Shown: positions 37,122 through 46,676, numbered from the stretch's first letter. The stretch is DNA of 64,000 bases from JAICYJ01 sp963797565 (GCA_963797565.1 CAWCPM010000002.1:248001-312000), one strand, 5' to 3'. The notes: generated from the sequence alone by a model not told the origin. Translations and numbers: made by a program.

Positions 37122-38174
37122 GCGACCAGCTCCCCGAGCAGCTCCTCCAGGGCCGGGTGCGGCCGCCCTTCGGAACCCGGGAGCACGCCTTCGCGCACCA
37201 CCGAGACAACGGGTACGCCCACCGCCCGCTCGATTCCGCGGAGCGACATCTCGCCGCCACGCGTCCACCGGTTGACCACCAGGCCCACCGACCCACCGGG
37301 AACGCCACGGCGGTCGAGCCACGACGCGGCCCGCGCCGCGCAGTCGACAACGGACGGGTGCGGTGTCGCCACCAGCAGTACGCGGTCGGCGCTGGCCGCC
37401 ACGGCCAGGGTGTGCTCGCCGGTGGCCACACCCAGGTCGGCCAAGGTCAGCGCCGCCACCGCCCTGCTCTCGCGGACGAGAGCCCGGGCCAGCTCGGGCG
37501 AAACCATCTCGGTCGCACCCGGGTCGGCCGACCGTGCCACCAGCTGCATGCCGTCCGGATGGGTACACACGAGCGATCGCAGCGCGTCGGCGCTGAGTGC
37601 GTCATCCAGCCCGGCGACATCGGCCAGGCCTCTGCGCGGGGCACATCCCAGCCGCTGAGCGGCATCGTCGAAACCTCCGCCCAGGTCGATCAGGAGGCCG
37701 CGACCCGCACGGGCGACGCTCGTAGCGATAGTGCTCACGCCGCAGCCGCCCTTCGCCCCGCAGACCGCGACCACGCGGCCCGCCTGCCGGCGCGATTCCT
37801 GCTCGAGGCGGGCACCCGGCGGCGCTGCCGACCGACCGCACCAGCTCCTCCGCATCGGGCGGCAGGCCCAGCACGCCCCGGGCACCGACGGCCAGCGCCG
37901 CACGGTGAGCCCCGATGTCAGGAGCCGCGGTCGCGACGATCACCGGCACGCCGCCACACGTCCGGATCAGCGGGGCGGCCAACTCGATCGCCGTCTGTCC
38001 CGCCGCGTCACAGGCCACGATCACATCGCAGACAGGGCGCAGCCCGGATATCGCGGCGGCCGGTTCCAGCACGCCGCCGCAGACCAGGCCCGGGGCCGAC
38101 TCGATCACCGCAGCGACGCCCGCTGCCACAGCGGGATCGCCGCCCACGACAAGACAGCGGCGCTCACCGCTCAT
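37118..38174 (-). CDS. cpaE: CpaE/TadZ-like pilus localisation protein, frameshifted
   Basis: Receiver-like N-terminal part (MSGERRCLVVGGDPAVAAGV, VIVACDAAGQTAIELAAPLI) and, after a one-base shift near 37825, a MinD/ParA-type ATPase domain with the deviant Walker A VCGAKGGCGVSTIATSVARA, LLIDLGGGFDDAAQ and LVVNRWTRGGE. This receiver plus MinD layout is that of CpaE/TadZ, which places the Tad machine in the cell. Overlaps cpaB and tadA by 4 bases. Confidence 0.82.
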
Positions 38175-38755
38175 GGCCCGCTCCGCCCCACCAGGCGCAG
38201 CGAGCCGGCCGACTCGGCCTGGATCAGCACCGGGACGTCGTGCGCACGCACGCGTAGCGTGGCGACGGCGGCTCCGTCGACCGTCCGCGACGCGATCACG
38301 AGCGCGTCGGCCAGCACCAGGTGCACGCGCGGCGCGCGGCCCGGCCGCACCAGATACAGGTCGGCGGTCAGCCCGTCCGGCGGATCCAGCGGCAAGCCGG
38401 CCGCCTCGTCCAGGCGCAGCGAGATGTCTCGGCCGTCCTGACCGGCCGACGAGTCGGCCAGCTCGGAATCCATCAACGGAGCGCCCGCCGGCAGTGCCAC
38501 GGCTGCGAGCTGACCCACCGCGACGCCGGGGTCGGCCAGCTGGTGCGGGTTCGCCCAGGCGACCGGCACCGCTCCCGTGGCCAGATCCGCCGGGGCAATC
38601 CGCTGCCCTGGTGCCACCGGGCGGCGCAGCGACACGACCCGCTGCATCGGCTGGGGTGAGGGGCGGCTGGAACCGCCGAACCCGTAAAACGCCACCAGCG
38701 CCAACACGAGCGCCAGCGTCCCGAACACCACGCTGCGGCGGCGGTGCCGGCTCAT
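38171..38755 (-). CDS. cpaB: Tad pilus protein CpaB/RcpC (SAF domain)
   Basis: 194 residues: one membrane helix (SVVFGTLALVLALVAFYGFG) then an SAF domain (RRPVAPGQRIAPADLATGAV, AVALPAGAPLMDSELADSSA). CpaB/RcpC proteins act in the periplasm on outer parts of the Tad apparatus; in actinobacteria their role is less clear. ATG at 38755 overlaps the upstream gene's TGA. Confidence 0.82.
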   Translation of the reverse strand: MSRHRRRSVVFGTLALVLALVAFYGFGGSSRPSPQPMQRVVSLRRPVAPGQRIAPADLATGAVPVAWANPHQLADPGVAVGQLAAVALPAGAPLMDSELADSSAGQDGRDISLRLDEAAGLPLDPPDGLTADLYLVRPGRAPRVHLVLADALVIASRTVDGAAVATLRVRAHDVPVLIQAESAGSLRLVGRSGP

Positions 38756-39489
38756 GCGTGCCTCCCCGGGCTGCAGCGGCGGCAGTGGCGGCCGACCACC
38801 GGCAGGCCGCACCAGTCGCAGCGCGGCGCTGCACCAAACTGCTCGCGCAGGCGTTGCAGCTGGGCCGCCGAGAGCGGCGGCGCGCCCAGCAGCTCAACGG
38901 CCCATGACGCGCCCAGCGCTGCGGCAACGCCGTGTTTGATCCGCCCCACCGGAACTCCCGAGGCGGTCAGATCTGCCAGCGCCGAGGCGACGGTGCGCGG
39001 CGGCGCAGATCCCGAGGTGGCGGCCGCGGACAGGTAGCCACGCCCGGACACCGCCCGGGCGGACGCTGCCAGGTCACGCGTGTGTGCACCCGACCACCCA
39101 CCACCATCCCAGGTCACGGCCCGGCGTGGACCCCGGCGCGGTCGCGGCGCGACCACGGGAGCCACGGTCGATGCCAGGAGCAGGTAGGTGCACCGGCGCT
39201 CCAGCTCGACCACGAGCGCGGCCAGTTCCTCGGCGGCCCATCCTCCGGCCGCGGCGCTACGCGCAACCTGCACGAGGTAGCGTCCGCCGATACCCGGCAG
39301 CGACGTGCGCACGACGATCCGGCACCCCGCCCGGCCCGGCGTGGCCATCCGCGCAGCGCCCGCCAGGGCGGGCTGGACGATCAGCGCTTCACATCCCGGA
39401 GGCGGCTCGTCGGGGCCGACGACCACGGCCACTTCGGGGCGCTGTTCCACGTGGGCCAGCCGCAGCGGGGCGGGGCGACCACCGCTCAC
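38752..39489 (-). CDS. Hypothetical protein with C-terminal zinc ribbon, head of the surviving Tad run
   Basis: GTG at 39489 overlaps the TGA of the histidine kinase remnant, which fixes the start. 245 residues, mostly Ala/Gly/Arg/Pro-rich with no domain I recognise, ending in a four-cysteine ribbon (CDWCGLPVVGRHCRRC). A central part (LVVELERRCTYLLLASTVAP) might be a degenerate nucleotide-binding fold. Coupled to cpaB by a 4-base overlap, so it probably belongs to the Tad system or its regulation. Confidence 0.55.
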   Translation of the reverse strand: MSGGRPAPLRLAHVEQRPEVAVVVGPDEPPPGCEALIVQPALAGAARMATPGRAGCRIVVRTSLPGIGGRYLVQVARSAAAGGWAAEELAALVVELERRCTYLLLASTVAPVVAPRPRRGPRRAVTWDGGGWSGAHTRDLAASARAVSGRGYLSAAATSGSAPPRTVASALADLTASGVPVGRIKHGVAAALGASWAVELLGAPPLSAAQLQRLREQFGAAPRCDWCGLPVVGRHCRRCSPGRHA

Positions 39490-39779
39490 AATGCCACCTC
39501 CCACGCTGGGAGCCCAACGGTGAACCGCGTGCCCTCCCCCACCGAGCTCTCGACCTCGAGGTGGCCCCCGTGGGCCTCGGTCAGCTCGCGCACGACCGCC
39601 AGGCCGAGACCGGCACCCGGCTCGGCGCCGTCCGGTTGGTAGAACTCGTCGAAGATGCGCGGCAGGGCGTCGGGCGGGATGCCGCGTCCGCCGTCGGACA
39701 CCGACACCCGCAGCTCGTGGCCGGTGCTGTCGCCGTCGATCCTGACGGATGTGCCGGGCGGGGCGTACTTGATGCCGTT
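39486..39779 (-). pseudogene. Histidine kinase, 3' fragment (ATPase G-boxes), separated by the island
   Basis: 97 codons beginning at the island's left edge: NGIKYAPPGTSVRIDGDSTG, then VSVSDGGRGIPPDALPRIFD and GLGLAVVRELTEAHGG, i.e. the end of the N-box and the D-, F- and G-boxes of a HATPase_c domain. No start codon or promoter of its own is expected. Its first residues continue exactly from the 5' fragment at 57572-58267. Confidence 0.92.
39777..39779. other. Left attachment junction (attL core GTT)
   Basis: Plus-strand context GATGCC-GTT-AGGTTGCGCC. To the left is kinase coding sequence, to the right the island. The shared core with the right junction is only GTT, consistent with serine recombinases, which need a 2-bp crossover rather than a long repeat. 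Confidence 0.75.
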
Positions 39780-39858
39780 AGGTTGCGCCGATTACCCTAT
39801 TGACCATACTTGGCCAAGGGGCGGTAAGCGCGGCGCTATGGCGAGAATGGAGGGACGC

Positions 39859-41227
39859 GTGAGCACCTTCGACGGGTACATCAGGGTCAGCGGAGTGGCT
39901 GGCCGCAGTGGGGACAGTTTCATCGAGAAGGACGTGCAACGGGACACGATCGAAAGGCTCGCGAAGAGCAAAGGGGTGGAGCTAGGAGAGTTGATAGAGG
40001 AGCTAGACGTCAGAGGCGACAAGGCCATTGATGATAGTGAGTTGGGGCGGCTGGTGCGCAAGATAGAGGACGGTGAGTCGGGTGGCGTCTGGTCTGGCGG
40101 GTTAGCCGCTTCTCGCGCAACCTGCTCGATGCGGTGACAGTGGCAGAGCGCATTCGGGATGCAGGTGGTGCTCTGGTGGGTGAAGACTGGACACCACTGC
40201 GCGATGGGCCGGGACATGCTCGGGTTCCTGGCAGGGTGGGCAGAGGAGGAACGGGAGCAGCGCCGAGCTGGTTGGCGGGAGGCCACCGACAGTGCAACAG
40301 CTCGCGGCCTACACCTCGGCCCATGCCCGATCGGCTACGTCCGCACCACTGACGACCAGGGTCGGAACGGACCGCTAGCGATCGACACAGAACACTCTGA
40401 GCGGGTGGAAGCTGTGCAGTACGCGTTCTCGGCACGCGCACAGGGGGAGTCATGGCGCAACATTCAGAAGTCATCCGGGAGCAGTTTGATATACACCTCT
40501 CGGTAAGCACGATCCAGCAGATCGTTGCCACCCGTGTCTACACCGGCGAGGTGCGGCGCGGCGACCAGGTCGTGAACAGCCATGCGCACCCGCCGATCAT
40601 CGCGGAGGCAGACTGGCAGCGGGCACAACACCAGAAGGGTGCACGACACACCCGCAACGGGCGAATCGCCGCCCAGGGCATCTTGACAGGGCTAGTGCTC
40701 TGCGCAGGCTGCGGCCAGCCGGTTAGCACGAACACTGGCCGCACCGCGGCTTACGGCTGCAAGAACCGGCGCAAGGCCGAGTGTACAGCCCCGGCGGCTG
40801 TGGCGGTGCACCTGCTCGACGCCCACGTGCTGCCGGGCATTCTCAAGCGAATGGGAGCAGGCTTCGACGTGCAGGCCTACGTCAACGATCGGGAACGTGC
40901 CCGCCTCGCGATCATCGCGGCAGAGGACGAGCTGGACGCGTTCCTGCAGCACGCCTCGGCAGCACGCTCGGCGAGCTCTATGCCAGGGAGACGGAGAAAC
41001 GGCGCGAGGCTATCCGGATGGCAGTGGCAGCGTGGGATGAAATGCAGCAGTTTAGACACCCGGCCGGGGCGCTGGACGCTGACCCCGAATAGTGGGAGCT
41101 ATTGCCGATCGAGTATCAGCGCGACGCGGCCAAGGCCGTCGTACAGAACGTCACTATCACCAAGTCCGGCCGGGGCGCGGGGCGTTGGGTGCCCTTGGAC
41201 GCGCGCGTGGACGTCACCTGGCGCTAG
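39859..41227 (+). pseudogene. Large serine recombinase (integrase), several frameshifts
   Basis: GTG at 39859 with GGAGGGA just upstream: VSTFDGYIRVSGVAGRSGDS holds the catalytic serine of the resolvase domain. Pieces in changing frames follow: WRVSRFSRNLLDAVTVAERI, WAEEEREQRRAGWREATDSA, then the recombinase/zinc-ribbon part HPPIIAEADWQRAQHQKGAR, LCAGCGQPVSTNTGRTAAYG and a C-terminal coiled coil. Frame changes lie near 40085, 40215, 40480 and 40970, and an in-frame TAG sits at 41090-41092 before the last 45 codons (WELLPIEYQRDAAKAVVQ onward). Given indels elsewhere in the window, some shifts may be sequence errors; activity is uncertain. Confidence 0.88.
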
Positions 41228-41271
41228 GTCCACATCTGACTGCGCACCAGCGCCCGCGGTCTTGATGCGGC

Positions 41272-42307
41272 CTACCTGGCTACCTGGAACAGGAACATGT
41301 CCGAGTGGAACTGATTCAGGAACAGGTTCGGCACCTTACGCACGCCAATGTCCAGGAACCTGTCGATGAGAATGGTCTCGGCTGGGTGGTCGTCGAGAAG
41401 GCGCTTCCATTGATCAGGTTGGTAGCGGACCACGTCGGAGAGGATAAACAGGGCCAGCAGGTACAGGAGGGTCTCCGAGTGGAAGGTGCGCCCAGGGCGA
41501 AAGTCCATCCACAGCGCGCCGAAAATGTCCGAGCGCATGAAGGGCATTCTGATCTCCGCGCGTCGCGCAAACGGCTGCTCGAAACGCATGACATCCATCT
41601 CGTCGACGACCATCGTGAATCGGCGGAGTTCGATACTCTGCCTTTCAACCAACATCGCCTTGATGGCCGGCACGTGGTGATGGCAAAGTGTGAGGTCAAC
41701 TTTGCCCGCGGACTCCATCGTTTCGTCGTTGAATGTGAAGTGATACAGCTTCGCCCACACGGTATACGAAGGCCACAGCGCGCCAGCCGTACGTCTTCTG
41801 CGATGTACGGTAGCTGTCGCAGCAACTCGCCCAGGAACTGATCCGTCCCCGCGAGCGTGTGGGAACTCGGGGGGCTCTGCCCCTGTGTTGCGACTGAGGA
41901 GGTGCCAAGGAACTTCATCGGATACTTCGTTGTCTGGCCACACTGTATGTACTCGACGTTCAGGTTGGCTACGGCGCGCGACCATACATCACGACCGGGC
42001 TGATTGACTTTGCAGCAAGATTCTTGATAGAGTACCTCTTGTTCTTGTCGCCAGACAGGCCGTGGACTCTGAAATCCGAATGGTAGAGCGACACATCCTT
42101 GAACACGCATGCTGCTTTGGCGAAGTTCTCTGTCGCATAGAACAAGGGCAGCGGCCGGGTCAGTGTAGTCGCGACCTCAGCCGTTCCGAGTAGTTCCAAT
42201 CCCTGCAATACGCCGCGCTGATCGCCTCCGCCTTGCGGCGCAGCCGATATTTCGTAGCAAAGTGTGACGGCGAAAAAGCTCGTTCTAGACGAACTCGCGG
42301 TTACCAC
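41272..42307 (-). pseudogene. YaaC-like protein, frameshifted
   Basis: About 340 residues spread over three frames (shifts near 41985 and 41770). The first piece has LTRPLPLFYATENFAKAACV and YHSDFRVHGLSGDKNKRYS. The middle has KYPMKFLGTSSVATQGQSPP. The last has LYLLALFILSDVVRYQPDQW and DHPAETILIDRFLDIGVRKV. These match my recollection of the YaaC family (a friendly-tyrosine pair, HGL, and an LS-RYxPxxW block). The biochemical function of YaaC is unknown. Convergent with the recombinase gene. Whether decayed or just mis-sequenced is open. Confidence 0.6.
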
Positions 42308-44200
42308 AGTGTCTCAGATAGAGGGCTGCATCACGAGCAGGGTTCTAGGTTGAGATAGTAAGAGATATGGTAAGAGATCATAAGAGAAGTTAAAGAGGAT
42401 ATAAGCAGATCAGAGAGTATATGAGAAGATAGGAGTAGGACTGTAAAAGAGAAGCTAGGTAGCAAGAAAGAAGGGGTAGCTGGCATAATGCAATAGTACA
42501 GGTAAAGAGCAAAAGGAAAGAAGTTCTGGATAAAAAGGCGACACTGACGGAATGAAGAGCAGATATCAGAGGCTGCACCATCAGACAGGAAGGCGCCATG
42601 AGTGAGAAAACAAACACCGATAGGTAACTGAAAGAGAAGCAAATGGTAACTAAAAGTGAGGACAGAGACACAGATATGGGTGAGTAGATAAGAGGGGTGG
42701 TGAATGTGAAAAGAGTAGGAAAGAAGATGAATAGAAAGAGGCAGTTGGAGGAGAAGTAGACTGACAAGGTGGAAGGAGGTAAAGGAGGTAGTGTAAGAAA
42801 AGCTGAGTAGAGCAGCAATGGAGACAAGTGGGGGAAGATATTTGACACTTGGTAGAAAATAGCAAAGGATGTAGAAAGAGGAAAAATAGCAGAGAGAGGT
42901 GGATACAAGATAGAAAAAAAGGCGCATAGACGTAACAAACACAAAGACTAAGAAAAAGGGAGAGAACGCAGGGAAGTACTGAGTATACTGTAGTGTAAAG
43001 AGGAAGACTTAGAGTAAGAATAAAGGAACAACAGTCGCAAGAAAGAAGAGAATATGAGAAGGAGAGATGAGATAAAAAGAAGAGTAGAAAAAAAATAGAT
43101 GGTGATGGTGGAGGGTAGGGAGAGATATGTAATAAGAGTAGAGGGGTGGATGGGTGTAAAAAAGAAGAAGATATATAGGGAAGAGAATAGAGATAGAATA
43201 GAGATGAGAGGAAAAAAAAATGAATAGGGAAAAAATAGTGGAAAGTGAGTAGAAGGTAGGAGATCGATAAGGAGAAAGAAGGGAATGAAGGTGAAGATAA
43301 AGGAGATAGACTGGAGAGAAGAAGAATGATGGAAGTGCACTGGGATGAGGAAGGAGAAGAAAGGTAAGAGGTACTGCAGGAAGATCGGAAGGTGACAGTA
43401 GTGGAAGGCAAGGAAGCCCTCACTCAGGCGGGCATCTAAACCGTTAGTAATGGATGGAAGCAGTGCTTGGAGATACTAGACTGGGGGAGCTTGAGGTGGA
43501 GGTGGAAGCAGCGCTGGCGTAGCACTGGAACCACAAGACCGGGATGACGATCATGGGAAGGGAGAGGCTGGGATAGGAAGTAAAAAGCACAAAAGACAAG
43601 GTAGGGAAGGAGTAGAGACTGCTAAGAGACAAAGGCTACATAGAGAACAGGAGGCGATACAAAAGCTAGAAAGAGAAAAGGTAACAAATGAAAGCAGATA
43701 GGGAAAGAGTGAAATAGGAGTGATTATGAAAGAGTAGTAAGAAAAGGCAGTGGGAAGAAGAAGTAAAGTGTGTAAGAAGGGAAGACTATAAAGTAGAATA
43801 AAAAGATTAAAAGAGTAGAAAATATGGTAAATACAGTAGAAAAAGGCAGATATAGGAAGTAGGATTATAAGAAAAAAAAGACAGAGTAAATTTAAAAGGG
43901 GAAGACAGAGTAGAATAGAAAATTTGGGTAGATAAAAGGTAATGAAGTAGAAAGATAACTGACTTAGCAGACTGGAGCGGCTTCGGCAAGCGGGCGGGCG
44001 GCAATAAAAGAAGACTGAGGGCTAACAGGAAACTGGGGAGAGATAACTTAAGGACTAGGAAGCTTGGAAAAAAAACACACATACACTGATAGCAGAAGCG
44101 GTTAGAAGGTGACAACACTTCGCGGCTCGCCCGGCAGGTCACTCTATAACTAGGCGGCGGAGGGACTCGGAAGGTCATTGCCTGGTTACTCAGAAGATAT
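42308..44200. other. Extremely purine-rich, cytosine-poor noncoding tract
   Basis: Roughly 1.9 kb in which the plus strand is mostly A and G, with few T and very few C. From 43039 to 43264 there is not one C in 226 bases. Plus-strand frames are full of stops at about the rate expected by chance; long minus-strand frames exist only because pyrimidine-rich sequence lacks stops, and they would give Ser/Leu/Phe/Pro-only proteins. Scattered normal-looking islets occur near 43420-43560 and 43970-44010. No tandem repeat unit, hairpin or known RNA was found. Confidence 0.7.
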
Positions 44201-44449
44201 GTTTTATGGGGACGAATCTCCCTTTGTGTGTAGGAGGTGGTTCTTGCCTTAGCCCTCCCCTAACAACTGCAACCAGGAGCTGCCTTTCTCCATGCTTGAG
44301 ACACCCCTAATCGACACCGCTGCGTAAGCTATAGAGACACTGGCCAGCCGCGGCATCATCGCCACTCCGAAGCCCGGCATCGGGAGCGGGGCTGGACTCA
44401 AGCGGCTGATCGGCGTGATCCGGAGGCATCGGTAAAAGCGGATAGAGAA

Positions 44450-44531
44450 GAAGCATGCTTTTTGGTTCGACCGGCTCTGGCCTCATGGCGCTGCTCACTC
44501 TCGTACTAGGCTCTGGCGAAGCATGCTTTTT
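44450..44531. repeat. Pair of direct repeats with palindromic core
   Basis: GAAGCATGCTTTTT occurs at 44450-44463 and again at 44518-44531, 68 bp apart. Its core AAGCATGCTT is a perfect 10-bp palindrome. Both copies are followed or preceded by a CTCTGGC motif. This looks like a paired protein-binding site (operator, iteron or centromere-like), but no gene for a binder is adjacent. The surrounding 44201-44694 segment has no gene I can support. Confidence 0.45.
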
Positions 44532-44694
44532 CATCCACATCGGGATGACAGGCTGAGGCTCCGCTTCAACGCCGGACACTAGGAAAACTCTTGAACCGCT
44601 GATTTGGCGGCCTGCAGATACAGCGAAGTGAGTAGACCAGAACGCTGTGACGCCCGCGACTATGGGAGAGCCCAACGTCGCGCCAGCCAGTCAG

Positions 44695-44892
44695 CTAGCA
44701 GGCATCGTGCTCCCACATGCACAGCTCCAGCCGGTCGATAGGCGTCGAGCACTCGGAGCCGTCTACGTCGTGTAGACGGATGCGAGCATAGGTGATGTAG
44801 ACGAAGCGGCTGCCTCGATAGGGGTGTAGCCGATTAGAGCTTACTGCGGACGTCAAAGGCCCCTCATCTGCCCAGACGCTGCCCCCTCCCAT
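44695..44892 (-). CDS. Small hypothetical protein
   Basis: 65 residues, MGGGSVWADEGPLTS to LELCMWEHDAC, of balanced composition unlike the surrounding tract. No Shine-Dalgarno and no known family. It may be a real small gene or a remnant. Confidence 0.3.
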   Translation of the reverse strand: MGGGSVWADEGPLTSAVSSNRLHPYRGSRFVYITYARIRLHDVDGSECSTPIDRLELCMWEHDAC

Positions 44893-45287
44893 AGACGACA
44901 GTGGCTCGTAGAAGCGACTCTCTACGGCTCACGGCGCCGACTCTCCGACGGCCGCCAGTCCGCCACGGCCGCGCCGGTGAGACAGCTCCCGGCCGCCGCC
45001 AGACGGCCTCGGCCAACCGGCCCGGAACCGGGGATAGTGCCTAAGGCCCACTAGACGCCCGCTAGCGTGTCCGAATACCCCTAGGCCCTGTGCCTGGCTG
45101 ACCCCTCGCATGCCTTCTCCGGCCGTTCTAGATAGGTCTCCTGCGCCGCTCGCCTCGGCCCGTTGGCAGGCCTGGCTACAGCCCCCGCCGCCCCGGCACC
45201 GGCCGCCGCCAGCGGCCCCGGGAACGCAGTGCGGCCCCCGCTGCCGAAGCAACGAGGGCCGCTGACTCGCCGGTGGCTGTCCCGCTG
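44893..45287. other. GC-rich segment without a recognised gene
   Basis: Abruptly GC-rich (Pro/Gly/Arg-coding in every frame) compared with the A/G tract to the left. Open frames here look like composition artefacts. Several short inverted GC runs exist but no known structured RNA was recognised. Confidence 0.4.
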
Positions 45288-45719
45288 TTACGCGGTTGAC
45301 TTCGGGGCGACCGTGATGACGGAGCCCTTGCGTTTACGGCAGACTGCCTTCGCAGCCGTGGACACCTTGGTGACCTTCTTCGGTGCTGCCTTCTTCGCCG
45401 GCGCGGCCGGTGCCGCCTTGCTGCTGTGGCTCTTGGCCGCCGCCTCGACGATGGCCTTGGCAGTCTTGATGTTGGCCGCCTCGCCGGTGAGCTTGAACGT
45501 CGAGCGGTTGTAGCTGCTTGCCGTCACCGCGTCCTTGACGGCCTTCGGCGCGTCCTCAAGCGTAGAGGTCTTGCAGATCAGCATCCGCCCCTGGATATAC
45601 ATCAGCTGCTGCCTAGCCTCGTTTTCGATCCGCTCATGAGACTGGCGGGTGGAAACTGTCCGCCCTCCGGCGATCGCGACGGCCAGCTCGTTGCGGCTGA
45701 GTGTCTTCGTGGTGGTCAT
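45288..45719 (-). CDS. Small protein with Lys/Ala-rich tail (possible nucleoid-type DNA-binding protein)
   Basis: 143 residues, ATG at 45719 with GGAAAGGA five bases upstream. N-terminal domain MTTTKTLSRNELAVAIAGGR, IENEARQQLMYIQGRMLICK and TASSYNRSTFKLTGEAANIK; then a tail from KSHSSKAAPAAPAKKAAPKK to RKRKGSVITVAPKSTA. Such Lys/Ala/Pro tails occur on HU- and histone-like proteins of actinobacteria and their phages. The N-terminal domain is not recognised. DNA binding is inferred from the tail only. Confidence 0.6.
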   Translation of the reverse strand: MTTTKTLSRNELAVAIAGGRTVSTRQSHERIENEARQQLMYIQGRMLICKTSTLEDAPKAVKDAVTASSYNRSTFKLTGEAANIKTAKAIVEAAAKSHSSKAAPAAPAKKAAPKKVTKVSTAAKAVCRKRKGSVITVAPKSTA

Positions 45720-45796
45720 TGCGTCCTTTCCTTGCGGCCCCGTCACCCCGGTGGTATTGGTGGCCTGGAACGAACTATGTCGCCTCCTCAGACAAC

Positions 45797-45816
45797 GCGC
45801 AACTCAGTGGTTGCGC
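45797..45816. promoter_or_regulatory. Inverted repeat upstream of the Lys/Ala-rich protein gene
   Basis: GCGCAAC-TCAGTG-GTTGCGC, a perfect 7-bp inverted repeat about 80 bp before the start at 45719. It could be an operator or a hairpin in the leader. The rest of 45720-46187 shows no gene I can support. Confidence 0.35.
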
Positions 45817-46187
45817 ATTGGTTAACGGCGCAGCACAGCCGCTCCGCTTTGGCCGCCGCAACCTTCCGCTCGACGACCAGGATGGCCGCTAGCGGCACGG
45901 CCAGGCCGCCGCCGCCCTTTGGGAGGGCCGGACGGCGACTCTCGGACGCCGCGATGGGAAGGACCGCCAGGGGCCTGGAAAGACGCGGGAGAGCCTCTCT
46001 CCGCGGCTGCCGTCGCGTAACGTCGCATATGCGGCGGCCGGTTTTCGAGTTTCCTCTTTCTGGCCTTCAAGACCATGTAAGTGCCACTTTAGAAGCAGGT
46101 AGTGCGGCTATGCGCGGGCGCGCGAGAAAAACGGCATAGAAGGTTACAGTAAGGCAAATCTTTGACGTTTTGGAAGGAGCGAAGGAC

Positions 46188-46391
46188 ATGCCAGCCAGTG
46201 CTAAGAGCCGTGAGGCATCTCGCGCACGCATGAAGAAGCTGTGGGCTGACCCCGACTTCCGCGACATGATGGCTGAGCGCAGTCGCGCTCGGATGAAGGC
46301 TCAGATGCAAGATCCTGATTTCAGAGCTGCTCATGCCGCAGGAGGGGTGAAGAGAAGAAAGATGAAGGCCGCTGCATATCGTCTGACCTGA
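46188..46391 (+). CDS. Small basic protein with repeated DPDFR modules
   Basis: 67 residues, ATG at 46188 with GGAAGGAGCGAAGGA just upstream. Two copies of a motif, ARMKKLWADPDFRDMM and ARMKAQMQDPDFRAAH, within a strongly basic protein ending KRRKMKAAAYRLT. The modules resemble short DNA-binding repeats (NUMOD-like) found beside homing nucleases and in phage proteins. DNA binding is an inference; no catalytic domain is attached. Confidence 0.6.
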   Translation: MPASAKSREASRARMKKLWADPDFRDMMAERSRARMKAQMQDPDFRAAHAAGGVKRRKMKAAAYRLT

Positions 46392-46459
46392 CCTGTCAGC
46401 CGTAGCGATAAAGACTACGTAGAAAAGAGAGAACGCTATGATTTTACATCGTAGTAGAG

Positions 46460-46624
46460 ATGGAGCACCGCCTGGTCGCCGTCGTCGGGAAGGCGGCGAG
46501 TACCTTTCCTCGCGATAGGAGTTTCTCGGCTGCAGAGGCTGACTGCACCTCAGCGCCGAAGCTCCTCCCACTGTGGCTCAACTCCTTGGCGACCGGAGTC
46601 GCACTCTTCGCGATGACACAGTGA
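46460..46624 (+). CDS. Possible 54-residue hypothetical protein
   Basis: ATG at 46460, MEHRLVAVVGKAASTFPRDR to LATGVALFAMTQ. No Shine-Dalgarno stands out. The opposite strand is also open from 46692 to 46444, so which strand, if either, is coding cannot be decided by eye. Confidence 0.22.
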   Translation: MEHRLVAVVGKAASTFPRDRSFSAAEADCTSAPKLLPLWLNSLATGVALFAMTQ

Positions 46625-46632
46625 ATCGCTCT

Positions 46633-46676
46633 GGGTGTCGGGGAACAGGGTCGTTCTCCCCGACCCAACCGCTTTC
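46633..46676. terminator. Hairpin, possible terminator
   Basis: GTCGGGGA (46637-46644) pairs with TCCCCGAC (46657-46664) around a 12-base loop; flanking GGG and CC extend the stem with one bulge. A T-rich stretch (GCTTTCTT) follows shortly after on the plus side. It lies just before the 46753 gene, so it may end the upstream transcript. Confidence 0.4.

Noticed and set aside
42331..43632. Several long open frames on the minus strand within the purine tract, encoding hydrophobic Ser/Leu/Phe-rich 'membrane proteins'
   Set aside because: Pyrimidine-rich sequence rarely contains stop codons; the predicted proteins are low-complexity in all frames, overlap each other and have no ribosome sites.
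42361..44050. Possible coding on the plus strand of the purine tract with recoded stop codons
   Set aside because: Read in one continuous frame, TAA, TAG and TGA all occur at about the rate expected from base composition, so no recoding scheme with a single reassigned codon would open it.
44461..44480. GGTTCGACC resembling a tRNA T-loop
   Set aside because: The flanking bases do not form a T-stem and no acceptor or anticodon arm can be built.
44455..44556. Short frame MLFGSTGSGLMALLTLV resembling an ATPase P-loop
   Set aside because: The key Lys is missing, the frame is only 33 codons and overlaps the palindromic repeats; too little to call a TraG/FtsK-type remnant.
44929..45252. 107-residue Gly/Arg-rich frame on the minus strand
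   Set aside because: Composition follows the high GC of the segment and there is no start signal or family.
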